NCBI GenBank assembly: GCA_947499275.1
Contig: CANMNM010000052.1
Location: 1 to 7,654, forward strand
Reading direction: 5' to 3'
Source of the DNA: Actinomycetota bacterium
GTDB lineage: Bacteria > Actinomycetota > Actinomycetes > S36-B12
DNA: 7,654 nucleotides
This document shows, piece by piece, positions 1 through 5,846 of the stretch. Each line of letters begins with the position of its first letter. The stretch's first letter is position 1. The notes beneath the pieces are model-generated. The model did not search any database, was not told the DNA's origin, and saw nothing but the letters and a program-made list of their open reading frames with translations. Made by a program: the position numbers and the translations under genes.

Positions 1-679
1 CAAGGGCAAGCTCGAGATCGAACTCGTTGTTGAGCGCGGTCGCGGCTATGTTCCCTCAACCATGAACAAGCACCCAGAGCAGGAAATTGGCCGTATTCCG
101 GTTGACTCGATCTATTCACCAGTGCTTAAGGTCAGCTACAAAGTTGAGGCTACTCGTGTAGAGCAGCGCACCGACTTCGACAAGTTGATCCTTGATGTAG
201 AGACCAAGCCATGCATGCTCCCACGTGATGCAGTTGCCTCTGCCGGTTCAACGCTGGTTGAGCTCTTTGGTCTGGCTCGGGAAATGAATGTTGATGCCGA
301 AGGTATTGACATTGGCCCAAGCCCAACTGATGCATTCGTTGCTGAGCAACTCTCAACACCAATTGAGCAGCTTGACATGACAGTGCGTTCATACAACTGC
401 CTCAAGCGTGAAGGTATCCACACGGTTGGTGAATTGATCACCCGCAGTGAGGCTGATCTGCTTGATATCCGCAACTTTGGCGCCAAGTCAATTGATGAAA
501 TCAAGGTAAAGCTGCACGGCCTCGGTCTGGCGCTCAAGGACAGCCCTCCCGGGTTTGACCCCAGCACCGCTGTTTACTTCGATGACACGGATGTTGATAT
601 GGATGTCGACCCCGAAGAAGTTGAAGAAGTTGTCGCCACTTTCACCGAAGATGCCTACCCCGAGGACGAGCAGCTCTAA
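1..679 (+). CDS. rpoA: DNA-directed RNA polymerase subunit alpha (3' part)
   Basis: This is the C-terminal 225 codons of the RNA polymerase alpha subunit; the first complete codon is at base 2 and roughly the first third of the gene lies off the left edge. The fragment begins in the alpha N-terminal domain, which dimerises and binds beta/beta' (ELVVERGRGYVPS, then VDSIYSPVLKVSYKVEATRV). A linker leads to the C-terminal domain at about 350-545. That domain carries VRSYNCLK (386-409), where Arg, Asn and Cys match the E. coli R265, N268 and C269 residues that contact UP-element DNA, and RNFGAKSIDEI, where Lys-Ser match K298/S299. The protein ends in a tail rich in Asp and Glu (about 565-676), common in actinobacterial alpha subunits. 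It is followed 46 bases later by rplQ, as in the conserved alpha operon. The ATG at 62 is internal, not the start. Identification is certain. Confidence 0.98.
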   Translation, partial: KGKLEIELVVERGRGYVPSTMNKHPEQEIGRIPVDSIYSPVLKVSYKVEATRVEQRTDFDKLILDVETKPCMLPRDAVASAGSTLVELFGLAREMNVDAEGIDIGPSPTDAFVAEQLSTPIEQLDMTVRSYNCLKREGIHTVGELITRSEADLLDIRNFGAKSIDEIKVKLHGLGLALKDSPPGFDPSTAVYFDDTDVDMDVDPEEVEEVVATFTEDAYPEDEQL

Positions 680-714
680 GAGCCTGCTGCGTATTCGGAC
701 TGACCAAGATTAAT

Positions 715-720
715 AAGGAG
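715..720 (+). promoter_or_regulatory. Ribosome binding site of rplQ
   Basis: AAGGAG lies 5 bases upstream of the ATG at 726. It is a near-complete Shine-Dalgarno match and fixes the rplQ start. No promoter is evident in the 46-base rpoA-rplQ gap, so rplQ is probably transcribed from the upstream ribosomal operon. Confidence 0.85.
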
Positions 721-725
721 ACAAG

Positions 726-1295
726 ATGCCATCGCCAGCTAAGGGAGCCCGCCTCGGTGGGGGAGCCTCACACGAGAAGCACATGCTGGGCAATCTCGCG
801 ACCGCTCTCTTTGAGCACGGGCGCATCACGACTACCCATGCAAAGGCAAAGCGACTACGACCAGTTGCAGAGCGTTTGGTGACCTTCGCAAAGCGTGGAG
901 ACATCGCGGCACGTCGCCGGGTTCTCACCGTGGTCAAGGACAAGGGTGTCGTGCACACACTGTTCACCGAGATCGGCCCAAGCTATGCGGGCCGTCCAGG
1001 TGGCTACACAAGAATCATCAAGATTGGTAACCGCAAGGGCGACAACGCTCCCATGGCGATCATCGAACTGGTTGAGCCTATGCTCGAGCAGGTAGTTGCT
1101 GAAGCCACCGGTGCCACCAAGCGTGCCGCCAAGGAAAGTGCAGCAGCAGCACCCGTCCAGAGTGAAGCAGCCGAAGTCGCAGAAGAGATCAAGCCGGATA
1201 CGGAAGAAGTCCTCGTAGAGGAAAGCACCGAGCCGGTTAATGAACTAGGCGAAGAAGAAGCCGCTGCAAGCGACGAAGATACGACCAAGGAGTAA
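726..1295 (+). CDS. rplQ: 50S ribosomal protein L17 with acidic C-terminal extension
   Basis: L17 binds 23S rRNA in the large subunit, near the polypeptide exit tunnel. The protein is 189 residues. Residues 1 to about 118 are the conserved core: MPSPAKGARLGGG at the start, HGRITTTHAKAKRLRPVAERLVTFAKRGD (31-59), KGVVHTLFTEI (73-83), and RPGGYTRIIKIGNRKGDNAPMAIIEL (90-115). Residues 119-189 form a low-complexity tail rich in Ala and Glu (runs such as EEVLVEEST and GEEEAAASDEDTTKE). Bacterial L17 is often only about 120 residues; actinobacterial versions commonly carry such a tail. The start is set by AAGGAG 5 bases upstream. The last codons contain the Shine-Dalgarno sequence of truA, so the two genes are probably translationally coupled. 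The stop is a TAA at 1293-1295. Confidence 0.98.
   Translation: MPSPAKGARLGGGASHEKHMLGNLATALFEHGRITTTHAKAKRLRPVAERLVTFAKRGDIAARRRVLTVVKDKGVVHTLFTEIGPSYAGRPGGYTRIIKIGNRKGDNAPMAIIELVEPMLEQVVAEATGATKRAAKESAAAAPVQSEAAEVAEEIKPDTEEVLVEESTEPVNELGEEEAAASDEDTTKE
1287..1292 (+). promoter_or_regulatory. Shine-Dalgarno of truA, inside the end of rplQ
   Basis: AAGGAG spans the last two sense codons of rplQ (AAG GAG). Six bases (TAATTC) separate it from CTG at 1299, which is in frame with truA. There is no ATG, GTG or TTG near this optimal spacing. This site is the main reason for placing the truA start at 1299 instead of further downstream. Confidence 0.6.
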
Positions 1296-1298
1296 TTC

Positions 1299-2204
1299 CT
1301 GAGCTCGCAACACGATATTGATCAGCCCGTTCCCGGACTCCCCGGGGACGGGCTGATTCGTCTGCGTGTCTTCCTCTCCTATGACGGCTCGGGCTTTCAC
1401 GGGTGGGCATCACAGATGGAAGCCCGCTCGGTTCAGGGGGAAGTAGAAAACATTATTGGCGCACTCATTCATCAACTTGAATTACCGACAATTGTGGCCG
1501 GGCGCACGGATGCGGGTGTGCATGCGCGTAATCAGGTCTTTCATTTTGACCTCCCCCGTGATCACCCCGAACTAGAAAAACTCACTGCTGAGCGAATCAA
1601 CAAAGCATTGCCCGGTGACATTCGAATTCTACGAATCGAAGAAGCGCCCTACGGTTTTGACGCACGGTTCTCTGCCTTGTGGCGCGAGTACAGCTACACC
1701 GTGTGTGATGACCCCACAGGTCCGCAACCACTTCACCGTCATGAAGTTCTGCAGTGGCCGGTTCCACTGGACATTGATCGACTCAATGAAGCCAGCCAAT
1801 GTCTCATCGGCATCCATGATTTTTTTGCTTTTTGCAAAGAAAAACCCAAAGCCACCACGATCAGAGAACTTCAAAAACTCGAATGGCATCGGAACGCAGA
1901 CAATTATGTTGTGATGACAATTCGGGCCGATGCCTTCTGTTACTCGATGGTCCGCACCATTGTGGGTGCACTCCTGCCAATCGGGGATGGCCGTAAACCC
2001 ATCACCTGGACCCAGCACCTACTCGACCAAGAAGACAAGCTTTCCCACATTCAAACCATGGATGCCTTTCCCTTAGTTCTCGAACACGTCGGCTACCCAA
2101 CAGATGAAGAGCTACATGCTCGTCAAGGTGAAACGAGAGCAAGGCGGGGTATGGATCGTGATCAGGGGCGTGTCACAGGCCACAATTTGCTGCGCGATCC
2201 TTGA
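1299..2204 (+). CDS. truA: tRNA pseudouridine(38-40) synthase TruA, probable CTG start
   Basis: TruA isomerises uridines 38-40 in the tRNA anticodon arm to pseudouridine. The protein is 301 residues if started at CTG 1299. The family N-terminus RLRVFLSYDGSGFHGWASQ is encoded at 1359-1415, so translation must begin upstream of the first ATG (1416). The catalytic motif GRTDAGVHA contains the nucleophile Asp71. WREYSYTV and the C-terminal RADAFCYSMVRTIVGALL block are also typical, and IHDFFAFCKEKPKATTIREL resembles actinobacterial members. The frame upstream is open back to the rplQ stop with no ATG, GTG or TTG. Candidates are CTG 1299 (with Shine-Dalgarno), ATT 1317, CTG 1353 and ATT 1356. CTG 1299 gives a Gly/Pro-containing lead of about 20 residues (SSQHDIDQPVPGLPGDG), like those in other actinobacterial TruA proteins. 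The C-terminus ends in a basic tail. Function is certain; the start is not. Confidence 0.93.
   Translation: MSSQHDIDQPVPGLPGDGLIRLRVFLSYDGSGFHGWASQMEARSVQGEVENIIGALIHQLELPTIVAGRTDAGVHARNQVFHFDLPRDHPELEKLTAERINKALPGDIRILRIEEAPYGFDARFSALWREYSYTVCDDPTGPQPLHRHEVLQWPVPLDIDRLNEASQCLIGIHDFFAFCKEKPKATTIRELQKLEWHRNADNYVVMTIRADAFCYSMVRTIVGALLPIGDGRKPITWTQHLLDQEDKLSHIQTMDAFPLVLEHVGYPTDEELHARQGETRARRGMDRDQGRVTGHNLLRDP
1320..1358 (+). terminator. Strong hairpin at the rplQ/truA junction (terminator or attenuator)
   Basis: Bases 1321-1336 pair with 1342-1357 over 16 consecutive positions, 15 Watson-Crick and one U-G wobble (1331/1347). G1320-U1358 adds a further wobble, and the loop is five bases (ACTCC, 1337-1341). 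The stem is rich in G+C. No uniform T-run follows, only a pyrimidine-rich stretch (CTTCCTCTCC), which fits the U-poor intrinsic terminators often proposed in actinobacteria. The hairpin starts 25 bases after the rplQ stop. It covers truA codons if truA begins at 1299. It could end the alpha operon, or act as an attenuator that translating ribosomes open. The structure is directly visible; its role is inferred. Confidence 0.6.
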
Positions 2205-2213
2205 GCATAGGCT
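2187..2213 (+). promoter_or_regulatory. Possible leaderless promoter of the cupin gene
   Basis: TAGGCT at 2208-2213 fits the actinobacterial -10 pattern TAnnnT. Its last base is at -7 relative to the ATG at 2220, the spacing expected when transcription starts on the A of the start codon. A poor -35 candidate (TTGCTG, 2187-2192) lies 15 bases upstream. The alternative is that AGG in the same box is a weak Shine-Dalgarno sequence and the gene is co-transcribed with truA, which ends 15 bases before it. Confidence 0.35.
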
Positions 2214-2219
2214 GCCGTC

Positions 2220-2552
2220 ATGATCCGAAGTTTTGATTCCCATTCCGTTGAACTCACGCATCGTCCCCTCAAGGCAAAACTTGCGATTACTGAAGGGGTG
2301 ACAAGCGCGGTTGCCGTCGTGGACACCGAAGGTGACATCGAAGTTGGTGTGTGGGAACACTCGGTCGGAGAGTCCACCGACACCGAGGTCGAGGAAGTAT
2401 TCGTGGTGGTTTGGGGCAGGGGAACCGTGACCTGCGAGCAGGGGGGCGTGATCGATTTAGCCCCGGGAACAATCGGGATCCTTCCGGCGGGATCGCGCAC
2501 CACGTGGAAGGTCACCGAAACACTGAGAAAAGTTTGGATCACTCTCGCCTAG
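2220..2552 (+). CDS. Small single-domain cupin protein (cupin_3/DUF861-like)
   Basis: This 110-residue protein has one cupin beta-barrel of the type seen in ureidoglycine aminohydrolase-like (cupin_3, formerly DUF861) proteins. Visible signs are GVWEHSVGE (43-51), the strand-rich EEVFVVVWGRGTVTCEQGG (58-76), APGTIGILPAGSRTTWKV (81-98), and the final RKVWI. The classical cupin metal ligands are largely missing: the HxH of motif 1 is absent (a lone His47 sits nearby), and the motif 2 His is replaced by Thr/Trp (SRTTW). This is usual in the subfamily and argues against assuming a metal enzyme. No ureide-pathway genes are nearby, so substrate and role are unknown. It begins 15 bases after truA, with a weak ribosome binding site or a leaderless start. 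The fold assignment is fairly safe; no function should be assigned. Confidence 0.85.
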   Translation: MIRSFDSHSVELTHRPLKAKLAITEGVTSAVAVVDTEGDIEVGVWEHSVGESTDTEVEEVFVVVWGRGTVTCEQGGVIDLAPGTIGILPAGSRTTWKVTETLRKVWITLA

Positions 2553-2644
2553 CTGACGGCTAATGGCTTGGGAATAAATCGATACGTATTTGTCGGCCGC
2601 GCGTGACATACTCGGGTTCGTTCATGAAGTGAACTTTTATAGGT

Positions 2645-2650
2645 GAGGAG
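2645..2650 (+). promoter_or_regulatory. Ribosome binding site of the exonuclease gene
   Basis: GAGGAG lies 5 bases before ATG 2656. A second ATG at 2652 is only one base from the motif, is in another frame and stops after five codons, so 2656 is the start. The 103-base gap upstream (2553-2655) holds short palindromes (ATACGTAT at 2582-2589, TTCATGAA at 2620-2627) and a GTGACA at 2603-2608, but I see no convincing paired -35/-10 promoter. Confidence 0.75.
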
Positions 2651-2655
2651 AATGC

Positions 2656-3312
2656 ATGTCGTGGGTTGACGTTGGATTTATTGCCTTCGACACGGAGACA
2701 ACCGGTGTTGATATTGCGAATGATCGCATTGTGTCTGCCGCTGCAGTGGTGTACAAGGACCGTGTTGAGGTTTCCTCGCAAGAGTGGTTGATCAAAGTTG
2801 ATGTTGACATTCCTGAGTCTGCAAGTGCGGTGCACGGGATCACCAATGAAATGAGTCAGTCCCAGGGCCAAGATCAGTTCGCGGCCCTTAAATCAATACG
2901 CGAATTCCTCGTGGCATCGGATCTGCCTGTTGTTTGTTTTAATTCCTCATTTGATCGCGGGATCCTTGATGCGAATCTGGAGCGAGTTGGGTTGCAACCA
3001 TTGGTGGGCGTCATTGATATCTGTCCTTATGTAATTGACAAGCAGATGGACAAATACGTCAAGGGCAAAGCGCAGAGGCGTCTTCAACCCACGGTTGCTC
3101 GGTACGGTCTTGAAATCTCTGAGGACGACTGGCACGGGGCACTGGCTGACTCCCGGATCACGGGGTTGCTCCTACTGGCTCAGGCTCAGCGCTACCCGCA
3201 ACAATTTAATGGTGAAGTGGGTGAGTTTGCCCAGGCTATCGGTGTGTGGCGCGAGGAACAGGACGCATCATTTAAAGCCTGGCTGGCTACCCAGCCGCCT
3301 CTATCATCGTAA
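2656..3312 (+). CDS. DEDDh-family 3'-5' exonuclease (DnaQ/epsilon-like), stand-alone
   Basis: This 218-residue protein belongs to the RNase T/DNA polymerase III epsilon exonuclease superfamily, which removes nucleotides from 3' ends using two metal ions. All three Exo motifs are present: Exo I FDTETTG with Asp12 and Glu14, Exo II FNSSFDRGIL with Asp100, and Exo III HGALADSR with His160 and Asp165 in the H-x4-D spacing that defines the DEDDh class. AVHGIT (58-63) is another family hallmark. It lacks the C-terminal region by which true DnaQ epsilon binds the polymerase, and no helicase or nuclease domain is fused. Actinobacteria carry several such stand-alone copies, usually annotated as a 3'-5' exonuclease or epsilon-like protein. 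A role in DNA repair or nucleic-acid turnover is likely, but the substrate cannot be read from the sequence. Its own gap and strong ribosome binding site suggest independent expression. Confidence 0.93.
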   Translation: MSWVDVGFIAFDTETTGVDIANDRIVSAAAVVYKDRVEVSSQEWLIKVDVDIPESASAVHGITNEMSQSQGQDQFAALKSIREFLVASDLPVVCFNSSFDRGILDANLERVGLQPLVGVIDICPYVIDKQMDKYVKGKAQRRLQPTVARYGLEISEDDWHGALADSRITGLLLLAQAQRYPQQFNGEVGEFAQAIGVWREEQDASFKAWLATQPPLSS

Positions 3313-3322
3313 TTGCCTCTTC

Positions 3323-3350
3323 ACGAGCGATTATTGAGCCAGAATCTCGT
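3323..3350 (+). terminator. Weak hairpin downstream of the exonuclease gene
   Basis: ACGA (3323-3326) and GATT (3329-3332) pair with AATC (3343-3346) and TCGT (3347-3350), giving eight base pairs with a two-base bulge and a ten-base loop, 10 bases after the stop codon. No T-run follows. It may be a poor terminator separating this gene from rplM, or chance. Confidence 0.25.
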
Positions 3351-3364
3351 TATCTAGGGGGGAT

Positions 3365-3394
3365 TTGGGGCTACCGGTGGGGTATGGGTATCCT
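3365..3394 (+). promoter_or_regulatory. Candidate promoter of rplM-rpsI
   Basis: TTGGGG (3365-3370) and TATCCT (3389-3394) are separated by 18 bases and match the minimal actinobacterial patterns TTGnnn and TAnnnT. Transcription would begin near 3401, giving a leader of about 105 bases. The -35 match is only three bases and the area is rich in G, so this is tentative. A promoter somewhere in 3313-3505 is likely because the gap is long for this compact region. Confidence 0.4.
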
Positions 3395-3400
3395 TTGAGG

Positions 3401-3505
3401 TCGCTGTGAGTGTTGCAGCCTGGAGTCCTTGGAAGGCCTCCAGTACGGCCTGCCAACCGGTTGGTGCAGAAACCAAGTCCCTACGAGAAAGCAAGGTGGC
3501 GCCCC
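3401..3505 (+). promoter_or_regulatory. Putative structured 5' leader of rplM
   Basis: Two hairpins can be drawn. In the first, CTGGAG (3420-3425) pairs with CTCCAG (3438-3443), with an inner CC/GG pair around TTGGAA. The second is the 12-base perfect palindrome CCAACCGGTTGG (3453-3464), able to form a four-pair stem with a CCGG loop plus two flanking wobble pairs. Ribosomal protein operons are often controlled through such leaders by one of their own products. No specific known leader family is recognised here, so autoregulation by L13 or S9 is only an inference. Confidence 0.35.
3493..3499 (+). promoter_or_regulatory. Ribosome binding site of rplM
   Basis: AAGGTGG, one mismatch from AAGGAGG, lies six bases before ATG 3506. 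It decides the start against an upstream in-frame GTG-type start near 3410, which would add 32 residues unknown in L13. Confidence 0.75.
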
Positions 3506-3949
3506 ATGCGCACATATAGCCCGAAAGCCGGCGAGATTACTCGCACCTGGCACGTGATTGACGCCACCGACGTTGTTCTCGGACGGCTCGCAAGTCAGGT
3601 CGCGGTTCTCCTTCGCGGAAAGCACAAGCCAACATTTGCACCGCATATGGATGTCGGTGACTTCGTCATCGTTATCAATGCTGACAAAGTTGCACTCACC
3701 GGATCTAAGCGAGAGCAGAAGATCGCGTACCGCCACTCTGGTTACCCAGGTGGCCTCACTGCAACGACTTACTCTGAGCTCTTGGAGTCACATCCAACTA
3801 AGGCTGTTGAGAAGGCAGTTAAGGGAATGCTCCCTCACAACAAGCTCGGTCGCCAACAGTTGACCAAGTTGAAAATCTATGTTGGTGACAATCACCCACA
3901 CAGTGCCCAAGAACCCAAGCCATTCACCATTACCCAGGTCGCGCAGTAG
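3506..3949 (+). CDS. rplM: 50S ribosomal protein L13
   Basis: L13 is an early-assembly protein of the large ribosomal subunit that binds 23S rRNA. At 147 residues it has the standard actinobacterial length. Diagnostic segments are MRTYSPKAGEITRTWHVIDA at the start (1-20), VLGRLASQVAVLLRGKHKPTF (24-44), GDFVIVINADKVALTGSK (51-68), and the L13 signature VEKAVKGMLPHNKLGRQQL followed by KIYVGDNHPHSAQEP (101-137). The frame is open upstream to about 3410, but that sequence has no L13 homology, and the ribosome binding site at 3493 fits the MRTYS start. rpsI follows 18 bases after the TAG stop, forming the conserved L13-S9 pair. Confidence 0.98.
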   Translation: MRTYSPKAGEITRTWHVIDATDVVLGRLASQVAVLLRGKHKPTFAPHMDVGDFVIVINADKVALTGSKREQKIAYRHSGYPGGLTATTYSELLESHPTKAVEKAVKGMLPHNKLGRQQLTKLKIYVGDNHPHSAQEPKPFTITQVAQ

Positions 3950-3953
3950 CGCT

Positions 3954-3959
3954 AAGGAG
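3954..3959 (+). promoter_or_regulatory. Ribosome binding site of rpsI
   Basis: AAGGAG lies eight bases upstream of the GTG at 3968, in the 18-base gap after rplM. It supports the GTG as the start and keeps the whole acidic N-terminal extension of S9. Confidence 0.8.
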
Positions 3960-3967
3960 AGATTTAC

Positions 3968-4456
3968 GTGTCTGAAGTTGCTATTGACGTAGAAGAAGAA
4001 ATCGAAGAAGTTCCATCGGAGTACACCAGCGAAAGCGCTAAGCCGGTAATCAATCGCGATGTTGTGATTGCACCAGGTGCTGCAACAGGTCGCCGCAAGC
4101 AGGCCGTTGCACGTGTTCGCATTGTGCCCGGAACGGGCCAGTTCAAAATTAATGGTCGCGACCTTGCGTCCTATTTCCCGAACAAGGTCCACCAGCAAAT
4201 TGTGAACGAGCCATTTGTCTCCCTTGGCGCACCAGGCCAATTTGACGTAATTGCTCGACTTCACGGTGGTGGCACCAGCGGTCAAGCCGGCGCACTTCGT
4301 TTGGGCATCGCTCGTTCGCTCAATGGAATTGATACGGAAGGTAACCGCGCTATTTTGAAGAAGGCCGGTTTCCTTACCCGTGACCCACGGGCCAAGGAGC
4401 GCAAGAAGTACGGTCTGAAGAAGGCTCGTAAGGCCTCGCAGTACAGCAAGCGCTAA
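3968..4456 (+). CDS. rpsI: 30S ribosomal protein S9 with acidic N-terminal extension
   Basis: S9 sits in the small-subunit head, and its C-terminal tail reaches the P-site tRNA. The protein has 162 residues from a GTG start, compared with about 130 in E. coli. Residues 1 to about 38 are an extension rich in Glu and Asp (IDVEEEIEEVPSEYTSES), as commonly seen in actinobacterial S9. The core follows: GRRKQAVARVRIVPGTG (41-57), NGRDLASYFP (62-71), and the S9 signature GGGTSGQAGALRLGIARSL (100-118). The basic tail RDPRAKERKKYGLKKARKASQYSKR (138-162) ends in the invariant Lys-Arg that contacts tRNA. It forms an operon with rplM and is followed by glmM after 36 bases without a convincing terminator, only a 4 bp CCAC/GTGG hairpin (4472-4482). 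Confidence 0.98.
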   Translation: MSEVAIDVEEEIEEVPSEYTSESAKPVINRDVVIAPGAATGRRKQAVARVRIVPGTGQFKINGRDLASYFPNKVHQQIVNEPFVSLGAPGQFDVIARLHGGGTSGQAGALRLGIARSLNGIDTEGNRAILKKAGFLTRDPRAKERKKYGLKKARKASQYSKR

Positions 4457-4492
4457 TCGAAGTGGTTTGCGCCACGTTGTGGGGCTAATTGC

Positions 4493-5845
4493 ATGGGGCT
4501 TTTTGGAACCGATGGAGTTCGCGGTTTAGCGAATAGGGATCTCACGGCCGAATTGGCTTTGGATCTTTCTGTTGCTGCAGCACACGTGTTGGCAGACTCA
4601 GGAGAGTTCGCCGGTCATCGCCCTCGAGCAATTGTTGGTCGTGACACGCGTGCTTCAGGGGAGTTCCTTGAAGCCGCGGTTGTCGCGGGCCTTGCCAGCG
4701 CCGGAGTAGATGTAACCCTTGTTGGAGCACTTCCCACTCCAGCGGTCGCCCATTTAGTTGCTTCTCTGGAAGCTGACCTTGGTGTCATGCTCTCCGCCTC
4801 GCATAACCCCATGCCAGATAATGGCATTAAGTTCTTTGCGCGAGGTGGCGTCAAACTCGATGACGCTTTGGAAGTTGCAATTGAAAACCGGATGCGTGAG
4901 CCGTGGGAGCGACCTGTTGGTGGGGATGTAGGTCGTGTGGTCAATGACACGGGAGCTGCTGAACTGTTTGTTTCCCATTTATTGTCCACACTCGCCTCTG
5001 AAACACCACTCACCGGTCTAAAAGTTGTTGTTGACTGCGCGAATGGTTCAGCAAGTGTTGTGGGGCCAGAAGCATTGCGTCGTGCCGGCGCTGAAGTAAT
5101 TGCCATTCATGCTGCCCCCAATGGTTTGAACATCAATGATGGTTGTGGGAGCACCCACCTTGAAGACCTTCGGGCTGCTGTTGTTGAGCACGCTGCAGAT
5201 GCTGGAATTGCTTTCGACGGGGATGCGGATAGGTGCCTTGCAATAGATGCATTAGGTAATGACGTTGACGGTGACCACATTCTGGGAATCCTTGCAATAT
5301 CAATGGCTGCTTCTGGAACTTTGATTAACGACACCGTGGTTTCAACCGTGATGGCCAACCTTGGTTTCAACCAGGCAATGGAAGCAGCAGGAATCACGGT
5401 GATTTCAACAGCGGTTGGTGACCGGTACGTTCTGGAATCAATGCGCGAGCATGGTTTTGTTCTTGGTGGCGAACAAAGCGGGCATGTCGTCATGAGTGAA
5501 TTTGGAACGACCGGTGACGGTATTTTGACCGCCTTACATTTACTTGCACGCGTTGGTGGGAGTGGAAAATCTTTGGCCGAGCTCGCTGGCGTCGTTACAA
5601 AGTTGCCACAGGTACTCATCAACGTTGGTGATGTAGATCGCAATGCACTTGGCTCAAATGCGCGAGTCAGAGCTGAACTTGAACTCCTTGAGTCGTCGCT
5701 TCAGGGCAGTGGTCGCATTCTCCTTCGGCCCTCGGGCACCGAGCCGGTTATTCGGGTTATGGTTGAAGCCGAGAGTCAGGATCGGGCCCAACAGGTTGCC
5801 GAACAGTTGGCGCAGGTAATCACCACAGAACTCGCCCTGGATTAA
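4493..5845 (+). CDS. glmM: Phosphoglucosamine mutase
   Basis: GlmM interconverts glucosamine-6-phosphate and glucosamine-1-phosphate, the second step toward UDP-GlcNAc for peptidoglycan. At 450 residues it has the normal family length and all four alpha-phosphohexomutase domains. It starts with MGLFGTDGVRGLAN (1-14). The active-site phosphoserine is in SASHNPMPDNGIKFF (101-115), with Ser103 matching E. coli Ser102. The metal-binding loop is FDGDADRC (241-248; Asp242, Asp244, Asp246). The sugar-specificity loop is GGEQSGH (325-331), and the phosphate-binding loop is RPSGTEPVIRV (412-422). Nothing is missing. The ATG at 4493 is the only sensible start because LFGTDGVRG is the invariant N-terminus. 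The ribosome binding site is poor (GTGGGG, eight bases upstream), so translation may rely on coupling to rpsI. Linkage to rplM-rpsI upstream and glmS downstream is common in actinobacteria. Confidence 0.97.
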   Translation: MGLFGTDGVRGLANRDLTAELALDLSVAAAHVLADSGEFAGHRPRAIVGRDTRASGEFLEAAVVAGLASAGVDVTLVGALPTPAVAHLVASLEADLGVMLSASHNPMPDNGIKFFARGGVKLDDALEVAIENRMREPWERPVGGDVGRVVNDTGAAELFVSHLLSTLASETPLTGLKVVVDCANGSASVVGPEALRRAGAEVIAIHAAPNGLNINDGCGSTHLEDLRAAVVEHAADAGIAFDGDADRCLAIDALGNDVDGDHILGILAISMAASGTLINDTVVSTVMANLGFNQAMEAAGITVISTAVGDRYVLESMREHGFVLGGEQSGHVVMSEFGTTGDGILTALHLLARVGGSGKSLAELAGVVTKLPQVLINVGDVDRNALGSNARVRAELELLESSLQGSGRILLRPSGTEPVIRVMVEAESQDRAQQVAEQLAQVITTELALD

Positions 5846-5846
5846 T

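Noticed and set aside
62..679. A separate short gene starting at ATG 62
   Set aside because: The reading frame is continuous to base 2 and reads as the interior of RpoA.
1416..2204. ATG 1416 as the truA start
   Set aside because: It would remove the conserved N-terminal segment RLRVFLSYDGSGFHGWASQ, which is encoded in frame just upstream.
3410..3505. An upstream start extending rplM by 32 residues
   Set aside because: The extra sequence has no L13 homology, overlaps the hairpin leader, and the ribosome binding site at 3493 serves ATG 3506.
3788..4285. Minus-strand open frame of 165 codons across the rplM-rpsI junction
   Set aside because: It spans two clear ribosomal protein genes on the other strand and has no recognisable domain.
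4615..5643. Long open frames on the minus strand opposite glmM
   Set aside because: Their translations show no family features and mirror the codon structure of glmM; they are antisense shadows.
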